DNA of 64,000 nucleotides from NCBI RefSeq assembly GCF_030272615.1, contig NC_081405.1, positions 477,301,508 to 477,365,507 on the forward strand. Direction: 5' to 3'. A program made the translations under genes and the position numbers. The notes under the pieces are model-generated. The model was not told the origin of the DNA and ran no database searches. It saw only the letters and a program-made list of their open reading frames with translations. Below are positions 9,739 to 21,695 of the stretch, piece by piece (positions within the stretch are counted from its first letter, which is position 1; each line of letters starts with the position of its first letter). Source of the stretch: Cryptomeria japonica. Its lineage: Eukaryota > Streptophyta > Pinopsida > Cupressales > Cupressaceae.

Positions 9739-10806
9739 TCAACGATTCTCATTGAGGAAACCAAAGAATACAATGTGGGGACTCCTGAAAATCCTCACCT
9801 CATACATCTGGCATCTCTTCTCACTCCAGAAGAACAACCTAAGTTTATAGAGTTCTTCTAGAAGTGTCAGATCAACTTTGCATGGTCATATGCGGACATG
9901 CCTGGGCTTGATCCTGATTTAGTCATGCATCACCTTACCGTAGCAGAAGGAGAAAAACCTGTCAAGCAAAAAATTCGTAAGATGCATCCTCAGATTGCAG
10001 TGCTGGTCAAAACAAAACTCAAGAAACTCCTAAATGTTGGTTTCATTAGACCAATTGATTATGCATAATGGATCTCCAATATTGTGCCTGTCGGCAAACC
10101 AAAAGGGGGCATCCACATTTGTACCGACTTCAGGGATCTAAATAAGGCCTATCCTAAGGATGACTTCCCCCTTCCAAATATTGAAATCATAGTGGATCTG
10201 ACAGTAGGACATGCCATGCTTTCACTTATGGATGGCTTTTCAGGATACAATCAGATAAAGATCTCACTAGAAGATCAACATAAGACAGCCTTCACTTGTC
10301 CTTGGGGCACATATTGCTAGAATGTAATGCCTTTCAGTCTAAAGAATGCAGGAGCAACCTATCAACGAGCAATGACCACCATCTTCCATGACATGATGCA
10401 TACTATAATAGAAGATTATGTTGATGACTTACTAGCAAAATCACTCACCAAAGAAGGGCATCTCCACATCTTAGATAAAATCTTTGATAGACTGGAACAA
10501 TACCATGTTCGACTCAACCCAAAGAAATGTGTCTTTGGAGTAACCTCCGGGAAACTTCTAGGATACATTGTCTCAAGCAAAGGCACTGAGGTCGATCTAG
10601 CAAAGGTTAAGGAAATCATGGACATGCCACCACCAAAGAATATCAGTCAGCTAAGGACATTACAAGGGCGACTTCAATCCATCCAAAGATTCATTGCACA
10701 ATTGGCTGATAAGTGTCACCCATTTACACACCTACTACACAAGAACATCCACTTTCAGTGGGATGCCCAATGCCAACAAGCATTTTAGACGCTTAAAAAC
10801 TATCTC
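9739..10806 (+). pseudogene. pol: Element B reverse transcriptase
   Basis: Gypsy RT copies element RNA into DNA. Visible motifs are VGKPKGGIHICTDFRDLNKA, LMDGFSGYNQI, FTCPWGTYC, MPFSLKNAGATYQRAM, the catalytic box DYVDDLLAKS (near 10420), and NPKKCVFGV and GKLLGYIVS in the connection. The frame is interrupted by nonsense codons at 9859, 10066, 10318 and 10786, all TAG or TAA, but has no frameshift. The protein cannot be made as it stands. Confidence 0.92.
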
Positions 10807-11202
10807 ATGAATCCACCATTGCTAATACCACCAGATCCAAGTAGACCGTTGTTACTCTATATCTCAGCAACAAGTACAACATTAGGTGTACTACTGGCAC
10901 AACATAATGTAGAAGGGAAAGAGTGTGTTGTTTACTACATCTCTCACACACTGGTGGGCTATGAACTCAATTACACACCTATTGAGCGAGCTTGCTTAGC
11001 AGTAATCTTAGCAGCCACTAAACTGAGGCACTATTTGTTAACACACAAGGTACAACTCATTGCAAAGATTGATCCACTCAAGTATTTACTCAGCAAAGCA
11101 GCATTGACAGGTCGTTTGGCCAAATGGGTAATGATTCTAAGTGAATTTGACATCGAGTACGTGGACCGTAAAGCTATCAAAGGTTAAGTTATTGCAGATT
11201 AG
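10807..11202 (+). pseudogene. Element B RNase H (first, retroviral type)
   Basis: This follows RT in the same frame. The segment LLLYISATSTTLGVLLAQ, then VYYISHTLVGYELNYTPIE, is the RNase H that gypsy RTs carry for removing RNA from the hybrid. The first catalytic Asp of the usual YxDAS motif reads Ser here (YISATS), so this copy has lost a key residue or never had it. The end, YVDRKAIKG, leads to TAA 11185 and TAG 11200. Related pol proteins have Gln at both places. Confidence 0.85.
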
Positions 11203-11682
11203 TTGGCCGACACACCTCTCATAGGTGATCATCCTCTCATTTCCAATTTTCCAAATGAAGAGATATTCATGATCACAACAACACAACCATGGAAATTATA
11301 CTTTGATGGTTTGTACACTAGGCATGGCTCGGGGGCAGGTATTATGTTTATCACACCTCAAGGTGATAGCATCCCGAAGTCTTATAGGTTCACATTTCCA
11401 TGCACAAACAACATAGCAGAATATGAGGCCTTGATCATAGGACTCAGGTTAGTTGTACAATGGAAATTACAAGAACTACAAGTATATGGCGACTCCCAAC
11501 TGGTCATTCGACAAGCAACAAATGAATATCAAACCAAAGATGATAAAATCATGCCATATAAGCAAATGGTGGACACTCTAAAGACATCATTTACTACTAT
11601 CACTTTTGAGCAGATACCAAGAGATCAGAATCAAGCTACTGATGCCATGGCTACCATCGCATCTCTCTTAGATCTTCCATAG
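11203..11682 (+). pseudogene. Element B second RNase H (Tat-type)
   Basis: WKLYFDGLYTRHGSGAGIMF carries the first Asp. It is followed by NIAEYEALIIGLRL (Glu), VYGDSQLVIRQ (Asp) and IPRDQNQATDAMA, the full layout of an archaeal/cellular-type RNase H. A second RNase H between the first and the integrase is diagnostic for the Tat lineage. The four acidic catalytic positions appear intact. The segment ends at TAG 11680. Confidence 0.9.
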
Positions 11683-13141
11683 AATTCAACATGCTATGAG
11701 TTCTTGGTATAATAGCTTTGGATTCCCGCTTATGATATCCCTGAATCCGAAATGATATGTCGCCTTGTCAGTTCTGAATCCCCATGGTATGGTGAATTTT
11801 ACACCTATCTCCGCGATCACACCCTTCCTCCCAACCAATCGAATAACCAACGTAAAACCTTCATTCGCCAAACTGCTCGATATACCATTATTGCTGAAAC
11901 CTTATACCACCGTAGTCTTGATGGTACTCTCCTTCGATGTCTAGAACAAGATGAGATAACAAAGGCTTTGGAAGAAGTCCATGAAGGAATTTGCGGGACT
12001 CATTCAAGTGGTCCATCACTAGCCAAGAAACTCCTGCGTAATGGATACTATTGGCCATCTATGGAAAAGGATTCCTACTACTTTGTCAGAAAATGCAAGA
12101 AATGCCAGGTTCATGGTGACCTGATACATGCACTGGCACAAGAATTGCAACCAATCAAAACACCATGGCCTTTTTGTTAATGGGGTCTTGACCTTGTGGG
12201 TAAAATCCATCCATCTTCATCCAATGGCCATAAATTCAATATTACTGCCACCGAATATTTCAATAAGTGGATCGAAGTTGTTCCACTTACCCAAGTCATC
12301 GGCAAGCAGATCACCTCCTTCATCCACAACTACATCATCGGCCGGTATGGTGTGCCCATGTCCATCATCACAGATAACGGTCTTCCTTTCAAAAATTAGG
12401 ATGTCCGTTAAATTTGTGAGAAATTTCATATCCAACACCACTTTTCCACTCCCTATTACCCACAAGGCAATGGTCAGGCCGAAGCATCCAATAAAAACAT
12501 ATTGAGGATCCTAAAGAAGACAGTCAATGATGCTGGTAGTGATTGGCATGTTCAACTAAATCCAGCACTATGGGCATATCGAACTAGCATTCGAACCCCT
12601 ACAGGTGAAACTCCTTATTCATTGGTCTATGGTGCAGAAGCTATCTTGCCTATTGAGGTCGAGATACCATCATTATGGGTTTCCTTGCACAATCTCATCG
12701 ATGATGAAGCATACAGAGTCTCACGCCTCCAAGACTTAGAATTACTAGATGAGAAGCGACAAGCTGCATACAACCATCTCAAAGCCTATCAACAGCGCAT
12801 GAGCAGAAGCTACAATCACCGAGTTAGACCTCATACATTTGAGGTAGGTGATCTTGTTCTACGAGAGAATCCTTGCAACCAACCAAACAGAGAACATCAG
12901 GGCAAGTTTGAATCAAACTGGCTGGGCCCATATGTTGTCACTGCTGTATTCGGGTCTGGGGCATATTAGTTGGCTACATCAGAAGGAGAACCGCTTGCAG
13001 ATCCAATCAACAGCATGCACCTCAAATGGTTTTATACCTAAGATGAACAGAGCATTAGGCTCCCCTACATACCAGAAAATACCAAAAACATCCAGATAAA
13101 TGACCTAAAGAAAATACAAAAACATTCAAAAAAGTAAAGAA
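11683..13141 (+). pseudogene. Element B integrase
   Basis: The order of motifs is complete. The zinc-binding region has GTHSSGPSLAKKLLRNGYYW and CKKCQ. The catalytic core starts at WGLDLVGKI (first Asp) and continues through IITDNGLPFKN (second Asp) to FSTPYYPQGNGQAEASNKNI (Glu). The C-terminal part has FEVGDLVLR and the GPY-type motif NWLGPYVV. Nonsense codons lie at 11710, 11713, 12178, 12397, 12409 and 12967, with none from frameshift. Integrase inserts the DNA copy, and this one is dead as written. A final TAA near 13039 may be the true pol end. Confidence 0.9.
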
Positions 13142-15549
13142 AAATCATGCATCCAAACGGTGAACAACCACTCCGGTGGCACCTTGGGTAAATACGATGG
13201 TGAAAACCTGGAAAACAGGTGCCACTCATAAAGGCTATGGCTCCATTGTCTTTCAGACTTGTTGTGATCACATCTACTTCATACATACATCTATCCGTCC
13301 AAAACCATGGCTTGTTATTCATCTGCAATTAAGAAAGCACTCCATGCATCTTGCATCTCGCTTTTTCACAGTCATGTCTAAACTGGGGGAAATCCCTTAA
13401 CCTATTGATGGAAGTGGATTCTACATTGTCTTATGATTCATTAAGTTCTTCATTCAAACAATCATCAAAATACCAAAAACATTGGAAAATGTCTCAACAA
13501 AATACCAAAAACATTCAAAACAATACAAAATCCAAAAACATCGAAAAACCATCAAAAATCAATAAAAAACATGGCAACACATTGTACATACTCATCCACG
13601 TAGATACCAAACAAACATTATGATATACTCCACAAAATGACACTTATCAATCAAACCACACAATCAACATCAACACTCAAAACTGTCTTCAACAAGGATG
13701 CATCCTTCCTTACCAAAACAAAGACAAAAGTGACATTTTCTTTGACAAGAAAATTATGTTAAGCTATCAAATACTTGGTTGATTTGTGAGTACAATCATT
13801 TGTTTATCTGTATCGATATCTTTCAACATTGTTTGTGTATCTTCGGTACCATTCCGATGAAGTTCTGGGGCATGTATTAATGGTGTCTATGTGGGAAGTT
13901 CACCAAGCTATGTGATCTTATGCCAAAAATGCAGTCATGGATCATTACGGCTTGCTGACTACAGTGTATACCTCGACCATATGGGCATGAACCATTACCA
14001 AGGATCCTTATTCTTTATTCTTTATGTATATACTATTTGTTTGCAGGTACAATGCTCATTCTTTGGTTCCTCCTCATCCAAATTGGATAAAGGTTTTATC
14101 TCTTAGTACGATATGCACTTGTCTCAGGATATGATCAGCCTAAGATCAAGGAGGATGATCCAAGTCACGCATGAATAGAGATAATCCTTGTCTGTTCCAC
14201 AAACAATACTCTAGTTGACTTGACCCTTATATCAAGTCGTTTGTATTAACTTGCTATATAAAATCCATGTAAGGAATACTCAGGTCATCTTGAATCATTA
14301 TGTCAAGATGCTTGTATTCTCTTCCAACATTTTAAAGCTCAATGATGAAAATAGAGCACTATGGATCATCATTTCATCTCATCTATTTATATCTTGCATT
14401 CCATTGCATATCACCCATTCATTCATTCATATGTAGGCTTTTTATGCAAAAAGTGACCATTAAAATTGGTCTTGGATACAATCACGACTGAGTAATCTGA
14501 TACATCATCAATGCATCATGCAAAGTCTTACAAACCTTGCATTCCTCATGGTCATATCATCATCGCATTTAGTTGCATCTCGCATTAAGAACATTCATGT
14601 CATTTTTAAAACTTAACATTGCATATAGTTCATTTTTGACATTAGTTTTCATTAAATCATTTGCATCATTGCATCAATCATAAATACTTAGATTCATTCA
14701 TGGGATCAAATTGTCTTTGATTGTTTTAAAATCATTTACTAGACATTCATTTAGTGTCAATTATCCATTATCATTTTATTATCCTTTATCATTGATTATT
14801 GTATACATTCATTTATCCATTCATTTAGTGAAAAAGTCCATTCATTCACCCATTTATTAAAGTACCTTATTATGCTCATTTTAGGATTCATTCACATTAC
14901 ATTCATTATCTTCTTTTTTAATTGCATTAAGGTGCAGTTATTAAAACCATAAAGTTATAATATCATCACATTATCATTCTTACTTAAAACGTATTTAAGC
15001 ATTTAAAATCATAAATCCATTTGTTTCCAAAACACATTGATTCATACCATTTTATATATTTCCATTTTTCATTTAGTCATTATTATATAAACATTTGTAC
15101 TTTACATTTTGTTTATTTATATTGCATTCATTTAACAAAAACATCTAGATGCATATCCATACATAAAATCATTCATTCAACCATTACATTCACATCATCA
15201 CATAAATCATCTCATCATTATATTACAATAGGAAATACCAAAATCCTGTTCATAAATCATCATAAACATACATCATCATCATGACATCACATATATAAAG
15301 CATTACATCAAAAAAAAAAACAAATCATACATATATAAACCTGCATTCATATGTCAGTATCCAGCATCATACATCGTCATAAAAACACATGCATATAAGA
15401 AACATCTCATGCATACATGTACACATATCCATCTAAGCAAAAACTCATCATCCTGCATAAACATCCATATAAAACAACTGTATATCATCCAAATATGGGA
15501 TCTCCTCATATATATCATCTCATATATCAGAGTACAATGAAGTCTACAA
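13142..15549 (+). other. Element B 3' non-coding region, low-complexity
   Basis: No credible gene is present. From 13440 to 13620 there are repeated CCAAAAACATT-type words. From 14400 to 15350 the sequence is dominated by CATTCAT, ATCAT and TTTATT words. GC content falls strongly relative to pol. Long, simple 3' regions are typical for Tat/Ogre-like elements. Confidence 0.6.
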
Positions 15550-15555
15550 AATCGG

Positions 15556-16560
15556 CTACCAAGAGCCATCCAAGATACAGTCCAAAAAATAAACAATGAT
15601 ACAATACATATATGCATGCAAAAATGCTCTCTCAAATGCCACTCTGGCCAGATGTTGTCTCAGCACTCTCCCAAGCACCTGTCTCTCCACATGGTATGCG
15701 GTCCTCCTAATGAGAAATCGGGTCATAAAAACGTAAGGCAGTGCCTCTGCATCATCATCCCATGGCTCACACTCCAAGTATGGCCACCATATAACTGCAT
15801 CCAGATCATCTAATGCCCGCCGCCACCACTCTAACTTCCCCAGGTGGGGCTGACTCATCATAACGCTATACATAAACATGTACGGTTGATCTTCTGCCCA
15901 GAATCTCAAACTCGCCAGTCAGGTCACAGGTAGGTGCTCCCAAGCCCAAATATGCAACAACGTCATGCCCACTGCTAAGGAACCCCTCCCCCGGTAAACC
16001 ACCTCATGGAGCTCCTGGTACAGGTGCGCCAGCATGCACGGCCCCCACACAAATTGAGTCCCCTCGGTCATCATCATCTCAATAACCTGTCCCCATGTGA
16101 TCGCCTGTCTAGACAAAGAAGTCCTCCCACAATACCTGATAAAACTGCTGGAAGATGCTCATATAACGCCGCTATCTCCTCCCAGGCAATGGAACCATCA
16201 TCAATAAACACATCCTCATCAAAAATCCTCTGCATTGCAAGAGTCCCCCAGGATCTGTCATATGTGACTAGCTCCCCCTGAATCAGAATCTGCAGGATGC
16301 GCCACACATCCTCTAGGGTCACTGTCATCTTCCCCTGTGCCAGATGGAAGGTGCACGTCTCGTTGTGCCATCACTCTGCTAATGCTATAATCAATCTGTG
16401 ATTCATACGAATCATGGGCATGTGCATCACCTCATATAGTTCCGTCACGGCAATACAATCTATCTCTACCTATGTCAATCGATCCCACAACCCTTGTGTC
16501 GTAGGATGTTGCTCACGTAACTGCAACACACGCAGCTCCTCCTACACATGGACATTCATC
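15556..16560 (-). pseudogene. Antisense plant mobile domain (PMD) ORF inside element B
   Basis: Read on the minus strand from about 16560. An N-terminal part (QLREQHPTTQGLWDRLT, then ELYEVMHMPMIRMNHRLIIA) leads into FHLAQGKMTVTLEDVWRIL. It continues with a middle part MLAHLYQELHEVVYRGRGSL and TLLHIWAWEHLPVT, and ends with WWPYLECEPWDDDAEALPYV and VERQVLGRVLRQ. This is the characteristic layout of the plant mobile domain (MAIN/MAIL1-like, aminotransferase-like family). Stops occur after LT near 16475 and after LAE near 16380, there is a frameshift near 16135, and TGA lies at 15919-15921. It lies in reverse orientation between integrase and the 3' LTR, the usual place for extra antisense ORFs of Tat elements. 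Its role in the element is unknown. Confidence 0.8.
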
Positions 16561-17636
16561 AATCACCATCAATTGTTTTGTTTTCAAACTTTCTTAAGTT
16601 TAAACCTAGACTATCAACAGATACTTTGATCAAGTATCTTCGGGTCTCAGCAGGTAAGCAATCATGGCCACCTAGACTTCAATAGGCATTTATCCTAACA
16701 AATGACCTAAGTCTCATTAGGCTGCTATGGTTCAAAACAACTCCCACTTCACCTCGCCATCCATCAATCATTGGCATTGGGAGATTTTCTTCATCCAAAA
16801 TGGGGCATCTCTTTATCCTAAACACAAAAGTGTTATTTTACCATCAAAACCGCTAGTTTCCCAACAATAGTGCTACAACCCTAGCACAAGTGCTCAATCA
16901 GCTATCCCATAGCGCTCAAACTACAAATGCGCTCAAACAACTACATAGTAGCGCTAATAAAGTTCAATAGCGCTTATTAATCAACAGTGCTTAAACTTGC
17001 ATACAATAGCACTTCAACAAAACAAAAGCGCTCAAATAATGGGGCAATAGCGCCATTATGGCACAGTAGCGCTAGTTCATGGAGCAAAAGTGTCAAAACC
17101 GTAGTTCCAGCGCTCTTGCTCCGACTTGACTTGGACTCAGCTAAAAACCTATCAAAAATGCATTAAAATTAACTTTTTGAATTTGCGTACCGCTGGTCCA
17201 TAGTCGTCTGGGCACTAGAACCAACGAACTCGCTCCAATCTGTGCTCTGCAATCGATATCGGCATCTTGACTGTTGCTCGCTCCTCCAAAATGTCCCTAT
17301 CAGTGCTCTGGTTTCACACTGGTCGCGGTCACAAATGAACTTGTTTTCACTCCTTTCACCCCATTTATACCCTTCGCCGTCACCGTAACTTCCCCCCGCT
17401 CACCGTCGTGGTCCTCATGAACTTCCCGAGGCCCCCATTTCTCCATTTTTCCCACGTTTTCTTCTATTTTTCACTCGTATGGCTAACTCCTTCTCTTCTA
17501 CCACCCTGCCAATTTTCAGTTTTTTTCGACCCATCTCTCGAGGGGGCATACTACCCATTAAATTAACATTTTATGGGGCATTTTCTTCACACCAGTTTTT
17601 CTTTCTTTGAAACGACGCGATAAAGCCGCACCGTCT
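16561..17636 (+). other. Region with dispersed AGCGCT repeat before the 3' LTR of B
   Basis: No gene is seen. Between about 16855 and 17115 the word AGCGCT or a one-base variant recurs roughly every 20-25 bases, about a dozen times. The spacer is AT-rich and contains TCAAA and CAATAG words. The rest is pyrimidine-rich and leads into the polypurine tract. Confidence 0.6.
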
Positions 17637-17650
17637 CAAAGAGGGGCAAA
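17637..17650 (+). promoter_or_regulatory. Polypurine tract of element B
   Basis: CAAAGAGGGGCAAA directly precedes TGTAGTCACAG, the start of the 3' LTR. Confidence 0.65.
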
Positions 17651-19020
17651 TGTAGTCACAGAAATCTATCCAGTTTAATTAAATAGATATTCGCTATTTA
17701 TTTGATTAAAAATCCAGTAGCCACCAGTTAATTAAATTAATATTTAATTAATTCATCCCCAAACATTCTTCTATTAATTAAATCAATTATTCAATTTATT
17801 TTAATTAATTCATTAAATCAAATTCAAATCAATTAAATAAATAAAATCTATTTATTTAATAAAATCCTCTTTTCCTCTTTTTAAATAAATTAAATAAAAC
17901 ATTTATTTAAATCATTATCCCCACCCCACTTGCATTTTCCTACAAATGCAACTTGCACACATTTATTGAAATAAATAAATTTTTATTTTAATAAAATCTT
18001 ATTTTCCCTCACCCACCAAATCCACTTGCAAAATCTAATCCTCTTCTAGATTCTTCTAACCCCTTCCTAATTAGCCCAATCCATCCCTTAATTATTGTCA
18101 CATTCCTAAGCAAAATGAAGTCACTTCTCAAAGACTCCAAAGTCTTTGAAAAGCATTTAATGCTTTGTGTGTTCAACAAATTAACCCCCAAAGTCTTCCA
18201 GAACCATTAATGGCTCTTACATGACCATTTATGGCTCTTACATAACCATTTATGGTTATTTCAAACTTGTCCCCCCAAACATTTATTGTTTTGACCATAT
18301 TCCTCCATTTCACATTTGCACAAGAGTGTATCCATTGGGTAAAAGCTTTATTCTTTGAATAAAGAGTTTATTCATTCAACCAACCTTGACTTTAACTCCC
18401 AAAGTCATGTCAAGCATTTAATGCTTATTCCCTCCCCTCTCAATCTATCTCACATTGACACTTGTCATCCTGGGATTGGGTTGAAAGCCCTCACATGGAT
18501 TTGAAATCATTCAATCCTGACCCTTGTTGAGATTGCTCAATCTCAACCATCCATTGCTCCATTTTTCCTATAAATAGAGCCCATTTCTTCATAATCCAGA
18601 TCTTGAAAACTTGTATGCATTTAAGCAATAGGAATTTTAAGAGAGCATTGTAGCATAATTAACTAATATCTTGTCATTTTGGATAAAATCAATCATTTTA
18701 GCATCAATAGCTTAATATTAGCTTCTTTATTAACATTTAGAGCAATATTTCAATCTCAATCCTCCATAAGCATCCATAGTGCAAAAAGCTGCTAAGAGCT
18801 ACACTATTTTGGAACTTGGAGAGGAGAGGAACAAGGGAGAAGGAGCTAAGAGCATGCTAAGAGGCATTTGGAAATGCCTCATTATCTTTGTTTCATTAGT
18901 TAGAGATATTAGCATGATTTTAGTGTCTCTCTTGATATGCCTGTTTAGATTAGTTTTTGATTAAATAACAGTAATGGTTTCTTGTGTTGTTTGTCATTTG
19001 CTAACCTTGTCCATTTTGCA
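17651..19020 (+). repeat. 3' LTR of element B
   Basis: It begins TGTAGTCACAG after a polypurine tract and ends TTTTGCA, where copia H coding sequence starts. The partner LTR is outside the window, so the limits rest on TG/CA, the polypurine tract and the junction with H. It is AT-rich with many TTAATTAA-type words (17680-17990). It carries three imperfect repeats of about 24 bp around CCATTTATGGCTCTTACAT (18203-18262). A TATA box TATAAATA lies at 18569-18576. Confidence 0.75.
18569..18576 (+). promoter_or_regulatory. TATA box of the B LTR
   Basis: TATAAATA followed by GAGCCC is a typical plant LTR promoter context, about 450 bp before the LTR end. Confidence 0.55.
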
Positions 19021-20307
19021 GAGCATCACTTTCAAGAGTAAATAGTATACATTTGATGGATTGATAGATCTTGTGTATACTGACCTATGTGGACCTACAA
19101 ATGTTAAAAGTGTGCAGGGTGATAGATATTTTATGTTGCTAATTGATGATTATTCTAGGATGATGTGGGTTGTCTTTTTGAAGGAGAAATCAGAAGCATT
19201 TGAGAAATTCAAGATATTCAAAGATAAAGTTGAAACTGAGTCTGGATTGAAGCTAAAGTGTCTGAGATCTGATAGAGGTGGAGAATTATATTATGGCGAG
19301 TTCAATTTATTCTGTGAGATGCATGGAATCAGAAGGCAACTATCTACTCCTAGAACCCCATAACAGAATGGAGTTATTGATAGGAAGAACTGTATTGTTT
19401 TGGATGCTACAAGAACTATGTTAATTGAAGGAAACTTTCTGAAGGTCTATTGGAGAGAAGCTATTAGTACTATTGTTTATACATTCAACAAAGTTCATAT
19501 CAAAGGTGATAGCGATAAGACCACTTATAAGCTTTGGTTTGGTCATGTTCCTACTGTGAAATATTTCAAATTTTCTGGTATAAAATGTTATATCAAGAGA
19601 GATGAGGATATCAGAAATTTTGATGCTAGAAGTGATGAAGGTATCCTTTTGGGATATTCTGCAAAGAGTAGAGCCTACTGGTGCTATAATAAGAGGCTGA
19701 GAAAGATAGTTGAGAGTGCAAATGTGACAATGGATGAGAACCTTGGAAAAGAGATCAGAGCTTATGATGATGGTCAACAAATGTTTTTAGCTTCTATTAA
19801 GCCTAAGAAGAATGATCCGGTAGAGAGTGTTACTCCGGATGTTATTTCTGTTGGTGTTGATGTACAAGAACTTGAGGATCAAAACAAGCAAAAGACTTTG
19901 AGGTGTGTTAAATTGAATCATAATGAAAATCAGATTATTGGTGATAAGAATAAAGGTGTGATCACTAGAAGAAGCTTAACTACAAAAGATGTATGTTTGA
20001 TCTCTAAAGTTGAACCTAAAGATGTTGCTAAAGCTTCTAAAGATGATAACTGGGTAAGAGCCATGGAAGAAGAGTTAGATCATTTTGAAAAGAATACCAT
20101 TTGGGAACTTGTGCCTAAACCTAAGGATAAAAATATTATTGGTACTAAGTGGGTTTTTAGGAACAAATTGAATGAAGTTGGTGAAGTAGTTAGAAATAAA
20201 GCTAGACTAGTCTACAAAGGATATTCATAGCAAGAAAGAATTGATTATGAAGAAACTTTTATTCTGGTTTCCAGAATTGAAGTTTTTAAATTGTTACTTG
20301 CTTATGT
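19021..20307 (+). pseudogene. Element H integrase core to start of RT
   Basis: It opens at ITFKSK, equivalent to the region just before the catalytic core in E and G. The core follows: LVYTDLCGP (first Asp), DDYSRMMW, LRSDRGGELYY (second Asp) and STPRTP. There TAA at 19361-19363 replaces the Gln present in E and G. The catalytic Glu of the usual VERKN motif reads Asp (VIDRKN), so the DDE triad is damaged. The segment continues to the linker NENQIIGDKNKG and RT motif GTKWVFRNKLNE. TAG at 20228-20230 also sits on a conserved Gln. The frame then runs into the E insertion at TATGT (20303-20307). Confidence 0.88.
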
Positions 20308-21629
20308 TGTTGGCATTTTGGCACTTAGTTGTCATTGATGTCAATCGGTGGGGATTGAGCATGGTAGATGGTTGCTTGGATAATAATGAAGAGACAAAAT
20401 GATAAGATGTATAACAGGTACAGGATGCTATACCGATCAACAGGTGAAGAACACTCTACTGGCAAAGGGTTTTACTGATGTGTGTTTATCGGACCGACTG
20501 AACATTGGAAGGTCATGTCTTGATTAGTGTGAAGTTGAGGTGGCAAGTAGGGTGTGGTTGGTGAACCTTCATCCACAAGGTTGATGAAACAGATTTGCCA
20601 TTAATGAATGAACTGCAAATAAAGGGATTGCATCAAACTAATTGCAGCTTGAGGAAGAAGGAATGATAAAGGAAGATCAAGGGGGTATTTGGCACATAGA
20701 TTGCAGAAAGAAGATCGGATTGAAAGAATACCTCGAGAAGGAAACAATAGAGGTATTAATAGAAATTTGACAGATGTAAATCTATATAAAGGATTATGTT
20801 TCCCCTATATGTAAAACGTGTCTTAAAAAAAATGGAAATGATGAAGATGAATCGATGGACTTCAAGGAGATCAGATCTTGCAATATCTGGCTGGATTTGA
20901 TTTTCCTCAAAGATGGTGAAGAAACCCTAACCGCCTGGATTTTGAATTGTTTTGGTGGGAAATCATCTTATAAGAAAATGGAGCAATAAATAGAAAATGA
21001 TGATTTCGCAGTGAAGACAGTAGTGTGGAGAGGAGTTGGAAGAAGAAAAATTGAGAAGGGGTTTCAATCAAGTTACAGTGTAAGTAAGAAGGCAGACCGG
21101 TTAGAGGACCCTACCAGTAGTTTCATAGTCAAGCAGTTGAGCCTTATCGGTAAGGCGTGGCAGAGAAGGAAGCATACCAATGTGACATAGTGTACTAGGA
21201 GACTATGTGTGAGAAGGAGAGAAAGATAATAGAAAGTTAATTGATTCAAGAGCTGTAGAATTTATTTGTAGTAAAAAGCCTAAATTGTACTCAAATAGAA
21301 TTTCAATATACATCGCCAAGTTGGAGCTTGGTGATCCTTGGGTTGGTGCCCTAAACTTTGTAACTGTGTTTTATTGTGAGGCTGGATTGGAGCAGTAGAC
21401 TTCAACAACTTTTCTCATCGAGGTTTTTCCCATATTGGATTTTCCTTATAAATCTGGTGTTGTGAGTTAGTTGTGTGTGCATGGTCACTTTGGCTTTCTT
21501 TCTTATATTACCAGTTTGATTGTTTATATGATTAAGTACACAATTGATATTCTCAAGTTAGATCAGAAAAAGAATAGACCTAGGAACCACTGACTCACCC
21601 GCTCTCTCAATGGTACTCTATGTTCAACA
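20308..21629 (+). repeat. 5' LTR of element E
   Basis: It starts TGTTGGCATTTTGGCAC and ends GTTCAACA. It pairs with 38044-39375 along its whole length. The TATA box TATATAAA is at 20783-20790. It includes one partial unit of a TTGGGTTGGTGCCCTAAA repeat near 21340, shared with LTRs L and M. Confidence 0.9.
20783..20790 (+). promoter_or_regulatory. TATA box of the E 5' LTR
   Basis: TATATAAAGG is conserved at 38519-38526 in the 3' LTR. Confidence 0.6.
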
Positions 21630-21631
21630 AT

Positions 21632-21643
21632 TGGTATCAGAGC
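21632..21643 (+). promoter_or_regulatory. Primer-binding site of E (initiator tRNA-Met)
   Basis: TGGTATCAGAGC follows the LTR end by two bases. It is the classical plant copia PBS complementary to the 3' end of initiator tRNA-Met. Confidence 0.9.
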
Positions 21644-21695
21644 TTAAGTTCCCAATTATCTTTGAACCTTGGATAGATTCTGGACTTTGAGCACA

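Larger units (their letters stand above)
1..19020 (+). mobile_element. Element B: Ty3/gypsy, Tat-type, 5' end outside window, interrupted by element A
   Basis: The block reads from a protease-like region through a G-patch, RT, RNase H, a second RNase H and integrase, then a 4.5-kb tail with an antisense plant-mobile-domain ORF, a polypurine tract and a 3' LTR. A second RNase H after the first, and an extra antisense ORF between integrase and the 3' LTR, are recognised traits of the Tat lineage of plant gypsy elements. Element A (758-8697) sits inside it, and removing A with one CCATT copy restores the pol frame exactly. B ends with TGCA at 19020, and copia element H begins immediately afterwards in mid-integrase, so B is read as an insertion into H. 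The 5' LTR and gag lie outside the window. Confidence 0.85.

Noticed and set aside
13891-15284. Several small open frames in the B 3' region
   Set aside because: Low-complexity CATT/ATCAT sequence with no domain and no support from a second copy.
18779-18964. 61-codon ORF at the end of the B LTR
   Set aside because: Lies in the LTR downstream of the TATA box, hydrophobic and without homology. More likely part of U5.
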